Assembly (NCBI GenBank): GCA_963843085.1
Contig: CAWJJG010000010.1
Location: 372,001 to 436,000 of the forward strand
From: DASUPK01 sp963843085
Lineage (GTDB): Bacteria > Actinomycetota > Thermoleophilia > Solirubrobacterales > 70-9
Reading direction: 5' to 3'
Length of the DNA stretch: 64,000 nt
A program made the translations under genes and the position numbers. The notes under the pieces are model-generated. The model was not told where the DNA came from, ran no database searches, and saw nothing but the letters and a program-made list of their open reading frames with translations. Positions within the stretch are counted from its first letter, which is position 1. The number at the start of each line of letters is the position of its first letter. This document shows positions 25,990 through 34,492 of the stretch, piece after piece.

Positions 25990-27147
25990 ATCGATGGTCA
26001 TGTCGCTCGCCGCACCGTGCATCTGGCCATTGCGTGGCGGCTCGCCGACGCCGACCAGGTACCGGTACGCGAGCCCGGGGACGCACCAGGCCAGCTTCCA
26101 GTAACAGGTCTGGACGTAGTCGGGCGGCAGCAGCTCCACCACGGACGCACCGGGGCTGGCGAATGCCAGGTTGGCGAGACCGGCACCGTGCGGGCCGACG
26201 ATCCATTCCGCCTCGGCGAACCTCTTGATCTGCTCCCGCACCGGCAGCGCGCCGGGATCGATCACGTCGAACCCTCGATTCCCGAGCATCTCCCTGAGCT
26301 CATCCTCGTTCCTGACTGTGCGGTTGTTGCGCTGGCGCCCGCGTGTGACGTAGATTCGCCGGCCCGGAACGAGTTCGAGCGCATCGTCCCTGAGACGGTC
26401 ACGGATGAAGTCGACTGCCCACGGCGGGGTCCTCAGCTCGTTGTCGGGGAACCCGGGGACGAGAAGGGACTCGGCTCGGACGTGCGGCTCGAGGTCCGCG
26501 TCGATCACCTCCGCCTCCGGAAGAAAGCCCGCCAGTTCCAGCATCTCGCGCTGGAAGGAATGCTGGAGCGGCGCGTACCAGCGGTCGGGCTCAGGGATCC
26601 CGGGGGTGTCCATGAGCGCGAGGCGAGGCAGGATGTCCAGCAGGAAGTGGTAGTTGCTGTGATCTCCTCGGCCGGCCAGAACCCCGAGCCGGCCGGACAC
26701 CTCCTTCGGAGGCCCCGGGAAGGGATGCCAGTACATCGGATGCTCCCTCCAGCCGAGCGTCCCCCAATACGTCGAGAACTCCTCGATGACCGTGCCGTGG
26801 GCATCGACCACGACGCGATGTGGTGGCATCACGCGCCCACGATGAAGCTCGGCGATCGCCACGCGTGGGATCGAGTCCTCGACCTGGGCAAAGAAGATTG
26901 GATGGTTCGCCGGCAGACCGTCCGGAATCCGCCGACGCACTCGCTCTTCGGGCCGGGCCACCCACATCTCGGCCACTCCATGCCCTGCGGAGCCGTCAAC
27001 CAGGGCGGTCCCACGGCGGGGTAGATATCCGCCCCCGATCTGGCTGAGCCGCATCGTCAGCGGCGCGGCCGCCCGAGTACCTCGGCGATAGGCGCGCTTC
27101 ACGTGCGGCCACAGGGGCCGTGCGGCTACGGGGAGGCGAACAGGCAT
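25666..27147 (-). CDS. GT61 family glycosyltransferase with antisense C-terminal extension
   Basis: From ATG at 27145-27147 the protein is a GT61 (DUF563) transferase: GDHSNYHFLLDILPRLAL, IYVTRGRQRNNRTVRNEDEL, IVGPHGAGLANLAFASPGASVVELLPP. Such enzymes often add pentoses or hexoses in the cell envelope. The natural end should be near the IDLEALDRLLDTL helix (around 25990), but the frame stays open about 100 more residues to 25666, entirely antisense to the acyltransferase. That tail is low in predicted structure and is probably not original. A lost stop or frame error near 25990 would explain it. Confidence 0.85.
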   Translation of the reverse strand: MPVRLPVAARPLWPHVKRAYRRGTRAAAPLTMRLSQIGGGYLPRRGTALVDGSAGHGVAEMWVARPEERVRRRIPDGLPANHPIFFAQVEDSIPRVAIAELHRGRVMPPHRVVVDAHGTVIEEFSTYWGTLGWREHPMYWHPFPGPPKEVSGRLGVLAGRGDHSNYHFLLDILPRLALMDTPGIPEPDRWYAPLQHSFQREMLELAGFLPEAEVIDADLEPHVRAESLLVPGFPDNELRTPPWAVDFIRDRLRDDALELVPGRRIYVTRGRQRNNRTVRNEDELREMLGNRGFDVIDPGALPVREQIKRFAEAEWIVGPHGAGLANLAFASPGASVVELLPPDYVQTCYWKLAWCVPGLAYRYLVGVGEPPRNGQMHGAASDMTIDLEALDRLLDTLPVSRVLDERVDVRGDQQRHGLDDLLTRPVPPANLKKRLALLLCVPITNDLGRNAADDRVGRYVLGDHGARGDDGAVPDRHPAENPAAESVQTSLPT

Positions 27148-27170
27148 TGCGGTGATGGAATGATGCACCA

Positions 27171-27960
27171 ATGAAATCCCCCACACCCACGGGCGGCCCA
27201 CTCCTCGACGATGGGCCGCAGTCATCGCCGGGGCGACTGCATCTCCTTGGCGGTGCTAGGCAGATCAGAAACAACGCGAGACCGTCGCTCTGGGTGCGAC
27301 GGGCGTTCCTGTTGCTGTGGGGGTTGCCCAAGACTCTCTACTTCAACCTGCGCTGCCTGCCGTTTCGCCAGGCGATCCGGCTGCCTGTGCTCGTCAGTCC
27401 GAAGGTGGCCTTGTACGACACCCGCGGCAGGGTGACCATTAGCGGTCCGATCCGGCCCGCAATGATCCTGATCGGCTTCGGTGAAGCTCGGTGCGTTCGA
27501 CTTTCGGCGCGCCCGCGCGGTTTGGCAGATGGCCGGACACGTGATCTTCGATGGACCCGTCCGCCTCAGCAACGGCTTCAAGCTCTCGGTGGCCCCCACG
27601 GGGACCGTCAGCTTCGGTGCGGGAAACATCGGCATCCCCGAGAGCCAGGTGATCTGCCGTGAGCGCATCACCTTTGGCGCGGGCTCGGGGGTGGGCTGGA
27701 ACGTGTTGATCACCGACACGGATTTCCACCCCCTGGTCCCGCTCGACGGCGAGGCCGGCCCTTCCGAGCTTCCCGTCGAGATCGGGGAGGGCTGTTGGAT
27801 CGGGGCTCGCTCCACGATCGTCAAAGGGGTGCGTCTTCCCCACGACACGGTCGTCGCTGCCGGGTCGGTCGTCGCCCGCTCGGTCGAGGAGCCGAACACG
27901 GTGATCGGCGGCAATCCTGCCAAGCACATCCGCAGCGGCGTGGCGGGCTGGCGCGACTAG
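27171..27960 (+). pseudogene. Second hexapeptide-repeat acyltransferase, one-base frameshift
   Basis: The N-terminal half (from ATG 27171) reads to ISGPIRPAMILIGFG, then the frame goes to unrelated residues. The other frame picks up at 27481 with LGAFDFRRARAVWQMAGHV, left-handed beta-helix repeats, ITDTDFHPL, GEGCWIGARSTIVKGV and NTVIGGNPAKHI up to the stop at 27960. The join fits one extra base near 27482-27484, which would restore IGFGKLGAFDF. This resembles WbbJ/maltose-acetyltransferase-like sugar acetylases. The two frames together cover a full-length protein, so loss is recent or a sequencing artefact. Confidence 0.83.
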
Positions 27961-27967
27961 CCGGTCT

Positions 27968-28915
27968 TCAGGCGCCCGGCGGTCGCGGCGCGCGGAGGCG
28001 GGGACCGATTCCCTTCACCTGCCAGCCGCGCGGGCTCAGCCGCCGTCGCGCGCGGTCCGGATTACGGGTAGCCAGGTAGCTTGGGCCCGGCCAGGCCGGC
28101 AATTCGCCGCGTTCCTCCGGTCGCATGAGCCGCAGCCCCCACAGGTCATTGCTCAGGCCGATCAGCTGATACCCGGCGTCCTCGACGATCGCGGTGGACT
28201 CGCTGGGGTACTCATCGTGGTCCTCGAAGACGATGTCCCGGATGGCACCGTCCTCGAGAAGACATCCGGCGCCGCGCAGCACGCTGGGCTCGTGGCCTTC
28301 GACGTCGACCTTCATCACGCTGAGGCGGTTGACCCCCTCGATCTGGTCGAGCCGCGCGAGTGGGACCGAAATCGCCTCGGTGCTTGCACCCGCCGGCGGG
28401 TGCTCGCCAGCGCTCAGCGAGGCGACGGCCAGGTCGAACTCCGTCGATCCACCCGAGAACAGCTCGCCCTCTCCGGCCACATCGGAGAGTGCCACCTGCC
28501 TGAGTTCGACCGGGCCCGTGCCCTTCATGGCGCGCCAGCGGGACACGTTGCTCTCGAGCAACTCGTACGCGCGGGGATGCGGCTCGAAGGCGTACACGCC
28601 GCCGCCCGCGCCGACACTTGCTGCGGCGAGGCTGGTCATGTAGCCGAGATTTGCGCCGACATCGGCCACGGTCTCGCCCGGATCGATCAGACGATGGAGC
28701 GTCTCTGTGACGCAGGGGTCGAAGACGCCGCCGGCCGCGATGGCGAACCCGATCGCGTCGCCGGTGTTCACCTCGAGCGGCAGGCCCCAGGGCAGCTGAG
28801 CGACCTCTACGCGGCCTTCGTGCTTGGTGAAGCGGTGCATAGCCCGCCTGGCCGCGCGACCCGGATGGAAGACGTATTGAGGCTTGCTGGCGACTCGCGA
28901 GGGGATCAGGGCCAT
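27968..28915 (-). CDS. FkbM family methyltransferase
   Basis: This 315-residue protein has the FkbM SAM-binding segment (TVADVGANLGYMTSLAA), FEPHPRAYELLESNV and the family mark VMKVDVEGHEPSVLRGA. FkbM enzymes make O-methyl ethers on polyketides or sugars. The N-terminal 50 residues look like a membrane-proximal or accessory part. It starts two bases after the stop of the upstream hydrolase gene, so the two are one transcript. A second, divergent FkbM-like protein lies at 30922-31857. Confidence 0.9.
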   Translation of the reverse strand: MALIPSRVASKPQYVFHPGRAARRAMHRFTKHEGRVEVAQLPWGLPLEVNTGDAIGFAIAAGGVFDPCVTETLHRLIDPGETVADVGANLGYMTSLAAASVGAGGGVYAFEPHPRAYELLESNVSRWRAMKGTGPVELRQVALSDVAGEGELFSGGSTEFDLAVASLSAGEHPPAGASTEAISVPLARLDQIEGVNRLSVMKVDVEGHEPSVLRGAGCLLEDGAIRDIVFEDHDEYPSESTAIVEDAGYQLIGLSNDLWGLRLMRPEERGELPAWPGPSYLATRNPDRARRRLSPRGWQVKGIGPRLRAPRPPGA

Positions 28916-28917
28916 GC

Positions 28918-29691
28918 TCAGTTTCCCTGCGTCGCTGCCTGGGAGAGGAAGGCGAAGGGCTCCTGAAGGGAGTACTGGGCGCCGGCCCGGGTGATCTTGG
29001 CTCCATGGAGGACGGGATCCGGAACGGGGCCCGCCGGCAAAATGACCAGCCGGGTTCCCGGATGTGCGCGTGCGAACTCTCGTCCCTGCTCGACGGGAAC
29101 GACGGGGTCAGTGGCGGCGAGCATGACGAGGACCTTCGCCCTGATGCGGTCGGCGTACCGGATGGGGCTCCACCTGGCCAGCTGGTCGGCGCCGAACGCA
29201 TTGACGGCCAGATCACTTGCCTCGTCGCCGCCCTGACCCTTGAGGGTCCTGAGATCGGTGGGGCCGGCGACGTCGATCACGCACGCCATCCCAGGCTCAC
29301 GAGCCGCGAGCATCAGGCCCAGATGACCCCCTGCCGAGATCCCGTGCGCGCAGATCGGCACACCGGGAAAGCGCCGCTGCGCCCGCGTGTAGACGTCCTT
29401 GATCTCCTGGAATCCCAGCGCTCCGGCGTCGTAGCCGACTACCACGGTCGCGTAGCCCTGTTTCTGCATCTCCCCGGCGAGAGCCAGCTCGCCCGGATAG
29501 GCGGAGGGATTGGGCTGCCAGCCCCCGCCGTGGAGCAGGATCACTACGCCCTTCGGATCGCCTCCCGCCGGCGCCCCCCATTTGACGAGAGTGGGTCCAC
29601 CTCCCTTCGAGTGGATGTCGACACCATTTCCTCCGCAGCCAATCGCAGCAAGACAGATCAGCAGGGCGGCCCCCAACACTGAAACCCTCAT
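28918..29691 (-). CDS. Alpha/beta hydrolase lipoprotein (acetylesterase-like)
   Basis: Starting at ATG 29689-29691, the 257-residue protein has lipobox AIGC (Cys19) and an alpha/beta-hydrolase domain. Visible are the oxyanion loop VVILLHGGGWQ, nucleophile elbow HGISAGGHLG (Ser), the Asp loop AATDPVVPVEQG and the late His in VLHGAK. It resembles lipase/esterase and BD-FAE-type deacetylases. In this place it might remove acyl groups from surface glycan, consistent with the acyltransferase genes nearby; that is an inference. It sits directly ahead of the FkbM gene on the same strand. Confidence 0.82.
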   Translation of the reverse strand: MRVSVLGAALLICLAAIGCGGNGVDIHSKGGGPTLVKWGAPAGGDPKGVVILLHGGGWQPNPSAYPGELALAGEMQKQGYATVVVGYDAGALGFQEIKDVYTRAQRRFPGVPICAHGISAGGHLGLMLAAREPGMACVIDVAGPTDLRTLKGQGGDEASDLAVNAFGADQLARWSPIRYADRIRAKVLVMLAATDPVVPVEQGREFARAHPGTRLVILPAGPVPDPVLHGAKITRAGAQYSLQEPFAFLSQAATQGN

Positions 29692-29742
29692 GACGCCAAC
29701 ATTAGAGATGGTGCCTGGACGCCGGTTCAGTACCGTCGCGCC

Positions 29743-30867
29743 GTGCGAATCGTGATTGATGCCATCCCGGTGGTCCCGTTCGGCGGGTATGCCGTCGCCC
29801 TCGAGAACATGCTCGCGGGCTGGGACGCGTTGGACTCCGGCGATGAGGTCCACCTGCTGGTCTCAGAAGGTGTCGAGCTCCGGTTGCCTTCCTCGATGGA
29901 AGTACACCCGGTCAAGGTGGGCTCCCCTGAGGTGGTCCGCAGGATCGTGGTCCAATCGCGCGTCTCTCGCAAGACCTGCCGGGCGGTGGACGCTGATGTG
30001 CTGCTCGGAGCGTTGCCGACGACGGCGGTCACCGGGGTGGGCTGCCCCAAGGTGGTCACGGTCTACGACCTGCGGCACGAGTTGCTGCCCCAGCAGTTCT
30101 CTCGAGGGCGGCGGCTCATGCGCAAGGTCTCCTACGGCGTCGGCTACCGTCAGGCGGCGGGGATCATCTGCATCTCCGAGCGAACTCGGCGGGACCTTCT
30201 GCGTTCGCGTCCGTGGCTGGCGCAGAAACCGGTGCGGAGCGTGCTCTTCGCCGCCGACCACGTCGACGACTGGCCGCGCTCTGAGCGTGATGGCGGGGGG
30301 GAGTACGCGCTGGCGTTCGGTCACTTTCCCAACAAGGGGGTCGAGCGAGTGATCGATGCCTGGCGGATGCTCGCCGCACGAGGCGAGGCGCGCTCGCTCG
30401 TCATCGCGGGGGTTCCCGGCGCCGTTCGTGACGAGATCGGCCGCCGTATCGACGACGCGGGGCTTGCAGAAACCGTGTCCTTGCTCCCCTGGCTCGAGCC
30501 GGAGGAGTTTCAGGCGTGCTTCGCCTCCGCAGGGCTCATCGTCTTCCCGTCCGACTTCGAAGGCTTCGGACTGCCGGCGATCGAGGGCATGCGGCTCGGG
30601 ATTCCGCTCGTGATCTCCGCCGATCAGGCGCTCCTGGAGGTGACCGGTGGCAACGCGACGATCGTGGCGGATTCGGAGGCGCGCTCCCTCGCGGACGCGG
30701 TGTCGCACGCGTGGGCGACCTCCTCGGACGAGCTCGAGCGAGCGCGGGCCTACGTCGCCGAGCGGACCTGGGCCGAGGTGGCCGCGGACACGCGAGCGAT
30801 CCTCGCCGAGGTCGCGGCGGGGACGGCCCTGAGTGCACTGGAGCTCGACGAAGCGACCTCGGTTTAA
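29743..30867 (+). CDS. GT4 family glycosyltransferase
   Basis: The 374-residue GT-B enzyme starts at GTG. Typical points are VVTVYDLRHELLPQQFSRGRRLM, an ICISERTRRDL segment at the domain hinge, FGHFPNKGVERVIDAW, VSLLPWLEPEEFQACFASA and the donor-binding FPSDFEGFGLPAIEGMRLGIPLV with the E-x7-E pattern. It should transfer an activated sugar in the cytoplasm. It is divergent from the hydrolase gene with a 51-base gap, and followed 54 bases later by an FkbM-like gene on the same strand. Confidence 0.92.
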   Translation: MRIVIDAIPVVPFGGYAVALENMLAGWDALDSGDEVHLLVSEGVELRLPSSMEVHPVKVGSPEVVRRIVVQSRVSRKTCRAVDADVLLGALPTTAVTGVGCPKVVTVYDLRHELLPQQFSRGRRLMRKVSYGVGYRQAAGIICISERTRRDLLRSRPWLAQKPVRSVLFAADHVDDWPRSERDGGGEYALAFGHFPNKGVERVIDAWRMLAARGEARSLVIAGVPGAVRDEIGRRIDDAGLAETVSLLPWLEPEEFQACFASAGLIVFPSDFEGFGLPAIEGMRLGIPLVISADQALLEVTGGNATIVADSEARSLADAVSHAWATSSDELERARAYVAERTWAEVAADTRAILAEVAAGTALSALELDEATSV

Positions 30868-30921
30868 GCTCCACGACGAGGTGCGACCGATGAGTGTCGG
30901 AATGACAGGGGGGAAGGGCTG

Positions 30922-31857
30922 ATGCCCGCCACACGCTTCGAGCGGGCGCGGGTAAAGGCGCGGGCGTCCCTGCCATGGCGACGGCTGCTCCACAATCGGA
31001 CCGTTCGGCGGAATGTCCAAGGAGTGGATCTGCAGATGCCTTGGTCGCACGTCCTTCCCGACTACGCACGAGCTCGGCCCTCGTATGGTCAGAACCTGGT
31101 GGAGCTCGCTGCCGCTCTGGCCGGCGAAGGCACGCAGGACTTTCAGTTGGTGGATATAGGGGCGAACATCGGAGACTCAGCCCTTCAGGTGCTCAATCGC
31201 GTGAATGGAAGGGCTCTGTGCATTGAGGGCGATGAGTACTGGGCCCGCTATCTGCGGATGAATGTCGAGGGAAATCCCAATGTGCACATCGAGCAGGTGA
31301 TGCTCGCACCGGACGGGATGGACGCCACGGGCCTGAGAACCCATCGCCGATTCGGGTCGACTGCCTTCGTCAGCGATGGCGATTCAGACGAGAAGGTGCC
31401 GTGGGTTTCGGCTGACGATCTTCGCGAGCGAAACCCGGGTTTCGCCGATGCGCGGCTGATCAAGTCGGACACAGACGGTTACGACCCCGTCCTGGTGCCG
31501 GCCCTGGCGAGCGCCTGGTCGCAGAGTGGGCCGGTGCTCTTCTTCGAGTTCGATCCGCTGGCCGCCCGGGAGAACGCCGGGTGCGACGCCACCCGCCTTT
31601 GGAGCGAGCTCGCGGACCTCGGGTATTCACGATTTGCCGTTTGGGACAACACGGGCGACCCGCTCGGACAGCTCGACGTCACGGAAGTGCCGGATGCTGC
31701 GGCCGCCGCCCTGGACCCGCCGCAGCCGGAGCTCGGCTACACGTTCTGGGACGTGGCCGCCTGTCGCAAGAACGACGCCGATGGGGCTGCGGCGTTCGAC
31801 GAGCTCGTCGGATCTGGATTCGACCCCCGGGGCAAGCAGCGACGCGAATCGCCTTGA
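30922..31857 (+). CDS. FkbM-like methyltransferase
   Basis: This 311-residue protein has SAM motif FQLVDIGANIGDSALQVL, then ALCIEGDEYWARYLRMNVEGNPNV and LIKSDTDGYDPVLV, in which the usual VKVDVEGHE is changed to IKSDTDGYD as in a subset of the FkbM family. It also has a C-terminal region (VLFFEFDPLAARE and later) usual for this subset. It is probably a sugar O-methyltransferase or related tailoring enzyme. Sequence similarity to the FkbM protein at 27968-28915 is only through the family core. Confidence 0.83.
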   Translation: MPATRFERARVKARASLPWRRLLHNRTVRRNVQGVDLQMPWSHVLPDYARARPSYGQNLVELAAALAGEGTQDFQLVDIGANIGDSALQVLNRVNGRALCIEGDEYWARYLRMNVEGNPNVHIEQVMLAPDGMDATGLRTHRRFGSTAFVSDGDSDEKVPWVSADDLRERNPGFADARLIKSDTDGYDPVLVPALASAWSQSGPVLFFEFDPLAARENAGCDATRLWSELADLGYSRFAVWDNTGDPLGQLDVTEVPDAAAAALDPPQPELGYTFWDVAACRKNDADGAAAFDELVGSGFDPRGKQRRESP

Positions 31858-31864
31858 TGCGGCC

Positions 31865-32941
31865 TCACCCGGTGAGGGCAATCCGCCTGTAGGCGCGGAG
31901 CGCGGGCTTCGGACTGCCGTCGCCTCGGATCAGTCCGGAGAATCCGGTCCACGGGGCTCCGGCTACGGCCGTGTCCTGCCAGGCGAGCCAGATGAGCAGC
32001 CGGAGATGAAGCCTCCGGCGTGAGCGAACCAGCCGGTGGAAGGTCCGCGACAGATACTTCGCCTGGGTCGCCTCAGTCGCCTTGAAGGGGCTCCGCCTCA
32101 GATGCGCGCCCCCGGTGGTCCAGCCGACCTCCGTGATCCATAGCGGGGTGGCCCGATCTCCATGGCGGTTCATGATCTGGCGCGCCTCCCGGGTTGAGGC
32201 AAGGACCCCCTTGGGCCGGCTGGCATATGGATGGATCGCGACCGCGTCGAATGCCCGGCGAGCGCCACGCACCCGATATATGCCCTGCAGGAAGTGCTCC
32301 AGCGATACCCCGTAGCGCCGACGCGGGGGTGGGAAGATCCCGCCGATCCCGATGCGGGCCGAGGGGTCAGAGCGGCGCAGGCCGGACCGGGTCACCCGCA
32401 GGAGCCTCACATAGCGGCGCGGGCTCGGTCTGCCGCCCCAGTACCCGGACAGGTTCGGCTCGTTCCAGACCTCCCAATCCAGGAACGGCTCGTAGGGCAA
32501 CTCCGGATGCGCGGCCCAGAAGTTGCCGCCATGGCCGTAGCGCCCCGCGGCCTCGGCGACGAAGCTTCTCCAAGCTTGGCGCTGCGTGGCCCTGAAGATC
32601 GGCGGCCGGGCCGGCCGCGACGAGATCCACGAGGGGACCCCGAACAGCACCGGCTCCACCCGCAGCCCGGACTGAGCAAGGACGCCTACCACCGCATCGT
32701 AATTCGACCAGTCGCGAGTTCCGGGGCGAGCCTCGACCCACTCCCAACTGACAAACACGCGGACCGTAGCCACACCGTTATCCGCCATACGCGTCACATC
32801 CGCCTGGCTCAGGCTCGACGGCACGATGCCGAAGAACCCCGGTGGCACGGCGGCGTCGGCGCTTCCGGCGAGAGCCGCGCAGGCGCAGATGGCCGCCAGC
32901 GCGCCGGCGAGCGCGGTGCCCGTCTTCCGTCCTGCCTTCAT
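31865..32941 (-). CDS. Secreted TIM-barrel glycoside hydrolase (GH5/GH39-like)
   Basis: From ATG at 32939-32941 this is a 358-residue protein with a signal peptide (1-30, cleaved after ADA). It has the acid/base segment WEVWNEPN (Glu161) and the nucleophile segment WITEVGW (Glu271), so it should be active. It aligns along its whole length with the protein at 44-1123 (both have FDA.AIHP, RKLYRVRG/GIYRVRG and the same PELP region) but that one lacks the nucleophile. The exact GH family is not certain. The frame is open upstream to 33319, overlapping ccmH, which I reject as coding. Confidence 0.85.
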   Translation of the reverse strand: MKAGRKTGTALAGALAAICACAALAGSADAAVPPGFFGIVPSSLSQADVTRMADNGVATVRVFVSWEWVEARPGTRDWSNYDAVVGVLAQSGLRVEPVLFGVPSWISSRPARPPIFRATQRQAWRSFVAEAAGRYGHGGNFWAAHPELPYEPFLDWEVWNEPNLSGYWGGRPSPRRYVRLLRVTRSGLRRSDPSARIGIGGIFPPPRRRYGVSLEHFLQGIYRVRGARRAFDAVAIHPYASRPKGVLASTREARQIMNRHGDRATPLWITEVGWTTGGAHLRRSPFKATEATQAKYLSRTFHRLVRSRRRLHLRLLIWLAWQDTAVAGAPWTGFSGLIRGDGSPKPALRAYRRIALTG

Positions 32942-32973
32942 CCCTGCCGAAATGCTCGCAGACCCGGAGCCGC

Positions 32974-33435
32974 TTAGAGCTGGTACCGGGACATGTCCTC
33001 GTCCAGCCGCGCTGCGTCCGACGGCTCGATGCTGCTCTCCGGGGCTCCATTCTCCCTGGGGCGCCCGCGGCCCCTCCACAGCAGCATGCAGATGGCGCCG
33101 AGGGCCAGCGCGATGCCGATGCCGGGGACGAGCCATGCCAGCAGGTCGAAGCCGTGGCCGCTGGGGGTGGCGAGGACCTGCGGCCCGTACTGCGCGACGA
33201 GGGCATTCTCGATCTGCTGCTTGTCCTCTCCCCGCGCGATCAGCCGCCGGATCAGGGCGCGCTCGCGGTCGGCCTGGGGGGAGTCGGACTCCGCCAGCAA
33301 CGTGCCGCAGATCGTGCACATGACCTCGTCCTCGATGTCGGGGAGATTCGCCCTCTGGGGCTGCTGGGCGAACGCGCTCGGTGCGAGCGCCAGCACCGAA
33401 AGAAGGGAGGCGGCGAGCGCCACCGCCCGGCTCAT
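32974..33435 (-). CDS. ccmH: Cytochrome c maturation protein CcmH (CycL)
   Basis: The 153-residue protein has a signal peptide (1-24), the redox motif CTIC (in DEVMCTICG) in the place of the CcmH LRCxxC motif, a helical hairpin (ERALIRRLIARGEDKQQIENALVAQYG) and a C-terminal membrane helix (about 98-120). CcmH reduces the apocytochrome haem-binding cysteines outside the membrane. The start overlaps the upstream ccmG stop (ATGA). The rest of the pathway in this window, ccmE, ccmF and a CcmI-like gene, is at 39-42 kb. Confidence 0.92.
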   Translation of the reverse strand: MSRAVALAASLLSVLALAPSAFAQQPQRANLPDIEDEVMCTICGTLLAESDSPQADRERALIRRLIARGEDKQQIENALVAQYGPQVLATPSGHGFDLLAWLVPGIGIALALGAICMLLWRGRGRPRENGAPESSIEPSDAARLDEDMSRYQL

Positions 33436-33965
33436 GACCGCGTCCGGATCAGCGGCGCGACATTCCGGTCGAGGTACGCCTCATCGACCGGACCGCGCCG
33501 GATCAGCGCGATCTTGCCCTGTGGATCGATCAGGAAGGATTCGGGAAAGCCGGTCATCCCGTAGGCGTCCTTGCGGTCGTTGCCGCCGGATTCCCGCAGC
33601 TGCGGGTAGGTCAGGCCATATCGATGGACGAATGCCAGCGCGTCGTCGGTGGTGTCGAAGAGGTTGATGCCGAGCACGGTGAAGTGGGCCCTGGCGTGCG
33701 CCTTCTGGAAGCTCTCGAGCTCCGGCGACTCGCTCCGGCAGGGCTCGCACCACGAGGCCCAGAAGTTGACCAGCACCCACCTGCCCCGGTAGTCGGCGAT
33801 CGTGCCGGAGCCGGGCGTGCCGAGCCGGGGGAGCGGCTTGTCCGGAGCCGTCTCGCCGATGGCGAGGGACGCCTCGCTCTTGTTGAGCAGGCCGTAGGCG
33901 AGCAGGCCCATCACCGCCACCACCGCCACCACGATCACGAGGGACTTCGGGTTCATGGAGGGCAA
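33432..33965 (-). CDS. ccmG: Cytochrome c maturation thioredoxin CcmG/DsbE
   Basis: The 177-residue protein has an N-terminal anchor helix (about 8-26) and a TlpA-like thioredoxin fold with WCEPC near residue 72 (VNFWASWCEPCRSESPELE), plus the cis-Pro segment MTGFPESFLIDPQG. It should deliver electrons to CcmH or apocytochrome on the outer face of the membrane. The first Met could also be the internal ATG three codons later. It overlaps ccmH by four bases, and tRNA-Gly starts 28 bases upstream on the other strand. Confidence 0.93.
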   Translation of the reverse strand: MPSMNPKSLVIVVAVVAVMGLLAYGLLNKSEASLAIGETAPDKPLPRLGTPGSGTIADYRGRWVLVNFWASWCEPCRSESPELESFQKAHARAHFTVLGINLFDTTDDALAFVHRYGLTYPQLRESGGNDRKDAYGMTGFPESFLIDPQGKIALIRRGPVDEAYLDRNVAPLIRTRS

Positions 33966-33993
33966 GGCTAGACACCTACAATCTCCGGCGGCT

Positions 33994-34066
33994 GCGGCGG
34001 TAGCTCAGTTGGTAGAGCGCGAGCTTCCCAAGCTCGAGGTCGCGGGTTCGAGACCCGTCCGCCGCT
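33994..34066 (+). tRNA. tRNA-Gly (anticodon CCC)
   Basis: A 73-base cloverleaf with acceptor GCGGCGG paired to CCGCCGC, D-arm GCTC/GAGC, anticodon stem CGAGC/GCTCG with loop TTCCCAA, T-arm GCGGG/CCCGT with loop TTCGAGA, and discriminator T. The anticodon CCC reads GGG. CCA is not encoded. A TACAAT hexamer at 33977-33982 is a possible -10 element. Confidence 0.96.
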
Positions 34067-34098
34067 TGTAATCGCTACCCGGGGGTAATGAGAGTCAG

Positions 34099-34485
34099 AT
34101 GGGACTGATCGGTGGACTCGGCAGACGGGCGGTGCGGCGCAGCCGCTGGCTCGCCGAGCGGCTTTGGCTGATCGCCGTGGCCGAGGTCGCCTGGGCCTCG
34201 TGGGGACACTGGCGCCGCCTCGAGCCCGCCGAGCGTGACCGGCTTGTGCACCTGGCCCGGAAGTCGAAGGGCCGGCCCTCGAGCAACCTCACTGAGAGAG
34301 AGCGCAGAGAGGCTGAGGACCTGCTCGACAAGCTGGGCCACATCGAGCTCGCCGGCAGTGTCGCGCGGACGTTTCTGCCGTTCCGGCCCCTGAGCAGCTC
34401 GGCCGAGTGGTACCTGCAGCGCCGCCACAAGCGGACCCTGCGCCGGCGCGGCCACGTCCCCGAGGCCGCGTCCACCTCGAGCTGA
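34099..34485 (+). CDS. Conserved hypothetical protein, helical and basic
   Basis: I do not recognise this 128-residue protein. It is rich in Arg, Trp and Leu, with an amphipathic N-terminal segment (WLAERLWLIAVAEVAWASW) followed by helices (PAERDRLVHLARKSKG and TERERREAEDLLDKLG). There is no signal peptide and no clear membrane helix. It follows tRNA-Gly by 32 bases and precedes the NTF2-like gene by eight bases on the same strand, so those two are likely co-transcribed. Confidence 0.62.
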   Translation: MGLIGGLGRRAVRRSRWLAERLWLIAVAEVAWASWGHWRRLEPAERDRLVHLARKSKGRPSSNLTERERREAEDLLDKLGHIELAGSVARTFLPFRPLSSSAEWYLQRRHKRTLRRRGHVPEAASTSS

Positions 34486-34492
34486 GGTCCTG

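Noticed and set aside
33994..34098. Integration site at tRNA-Gly
   Set aside because: No duplicate of the tRNA 3' end and no recombinase nearby; the flanking genes are ordinary.
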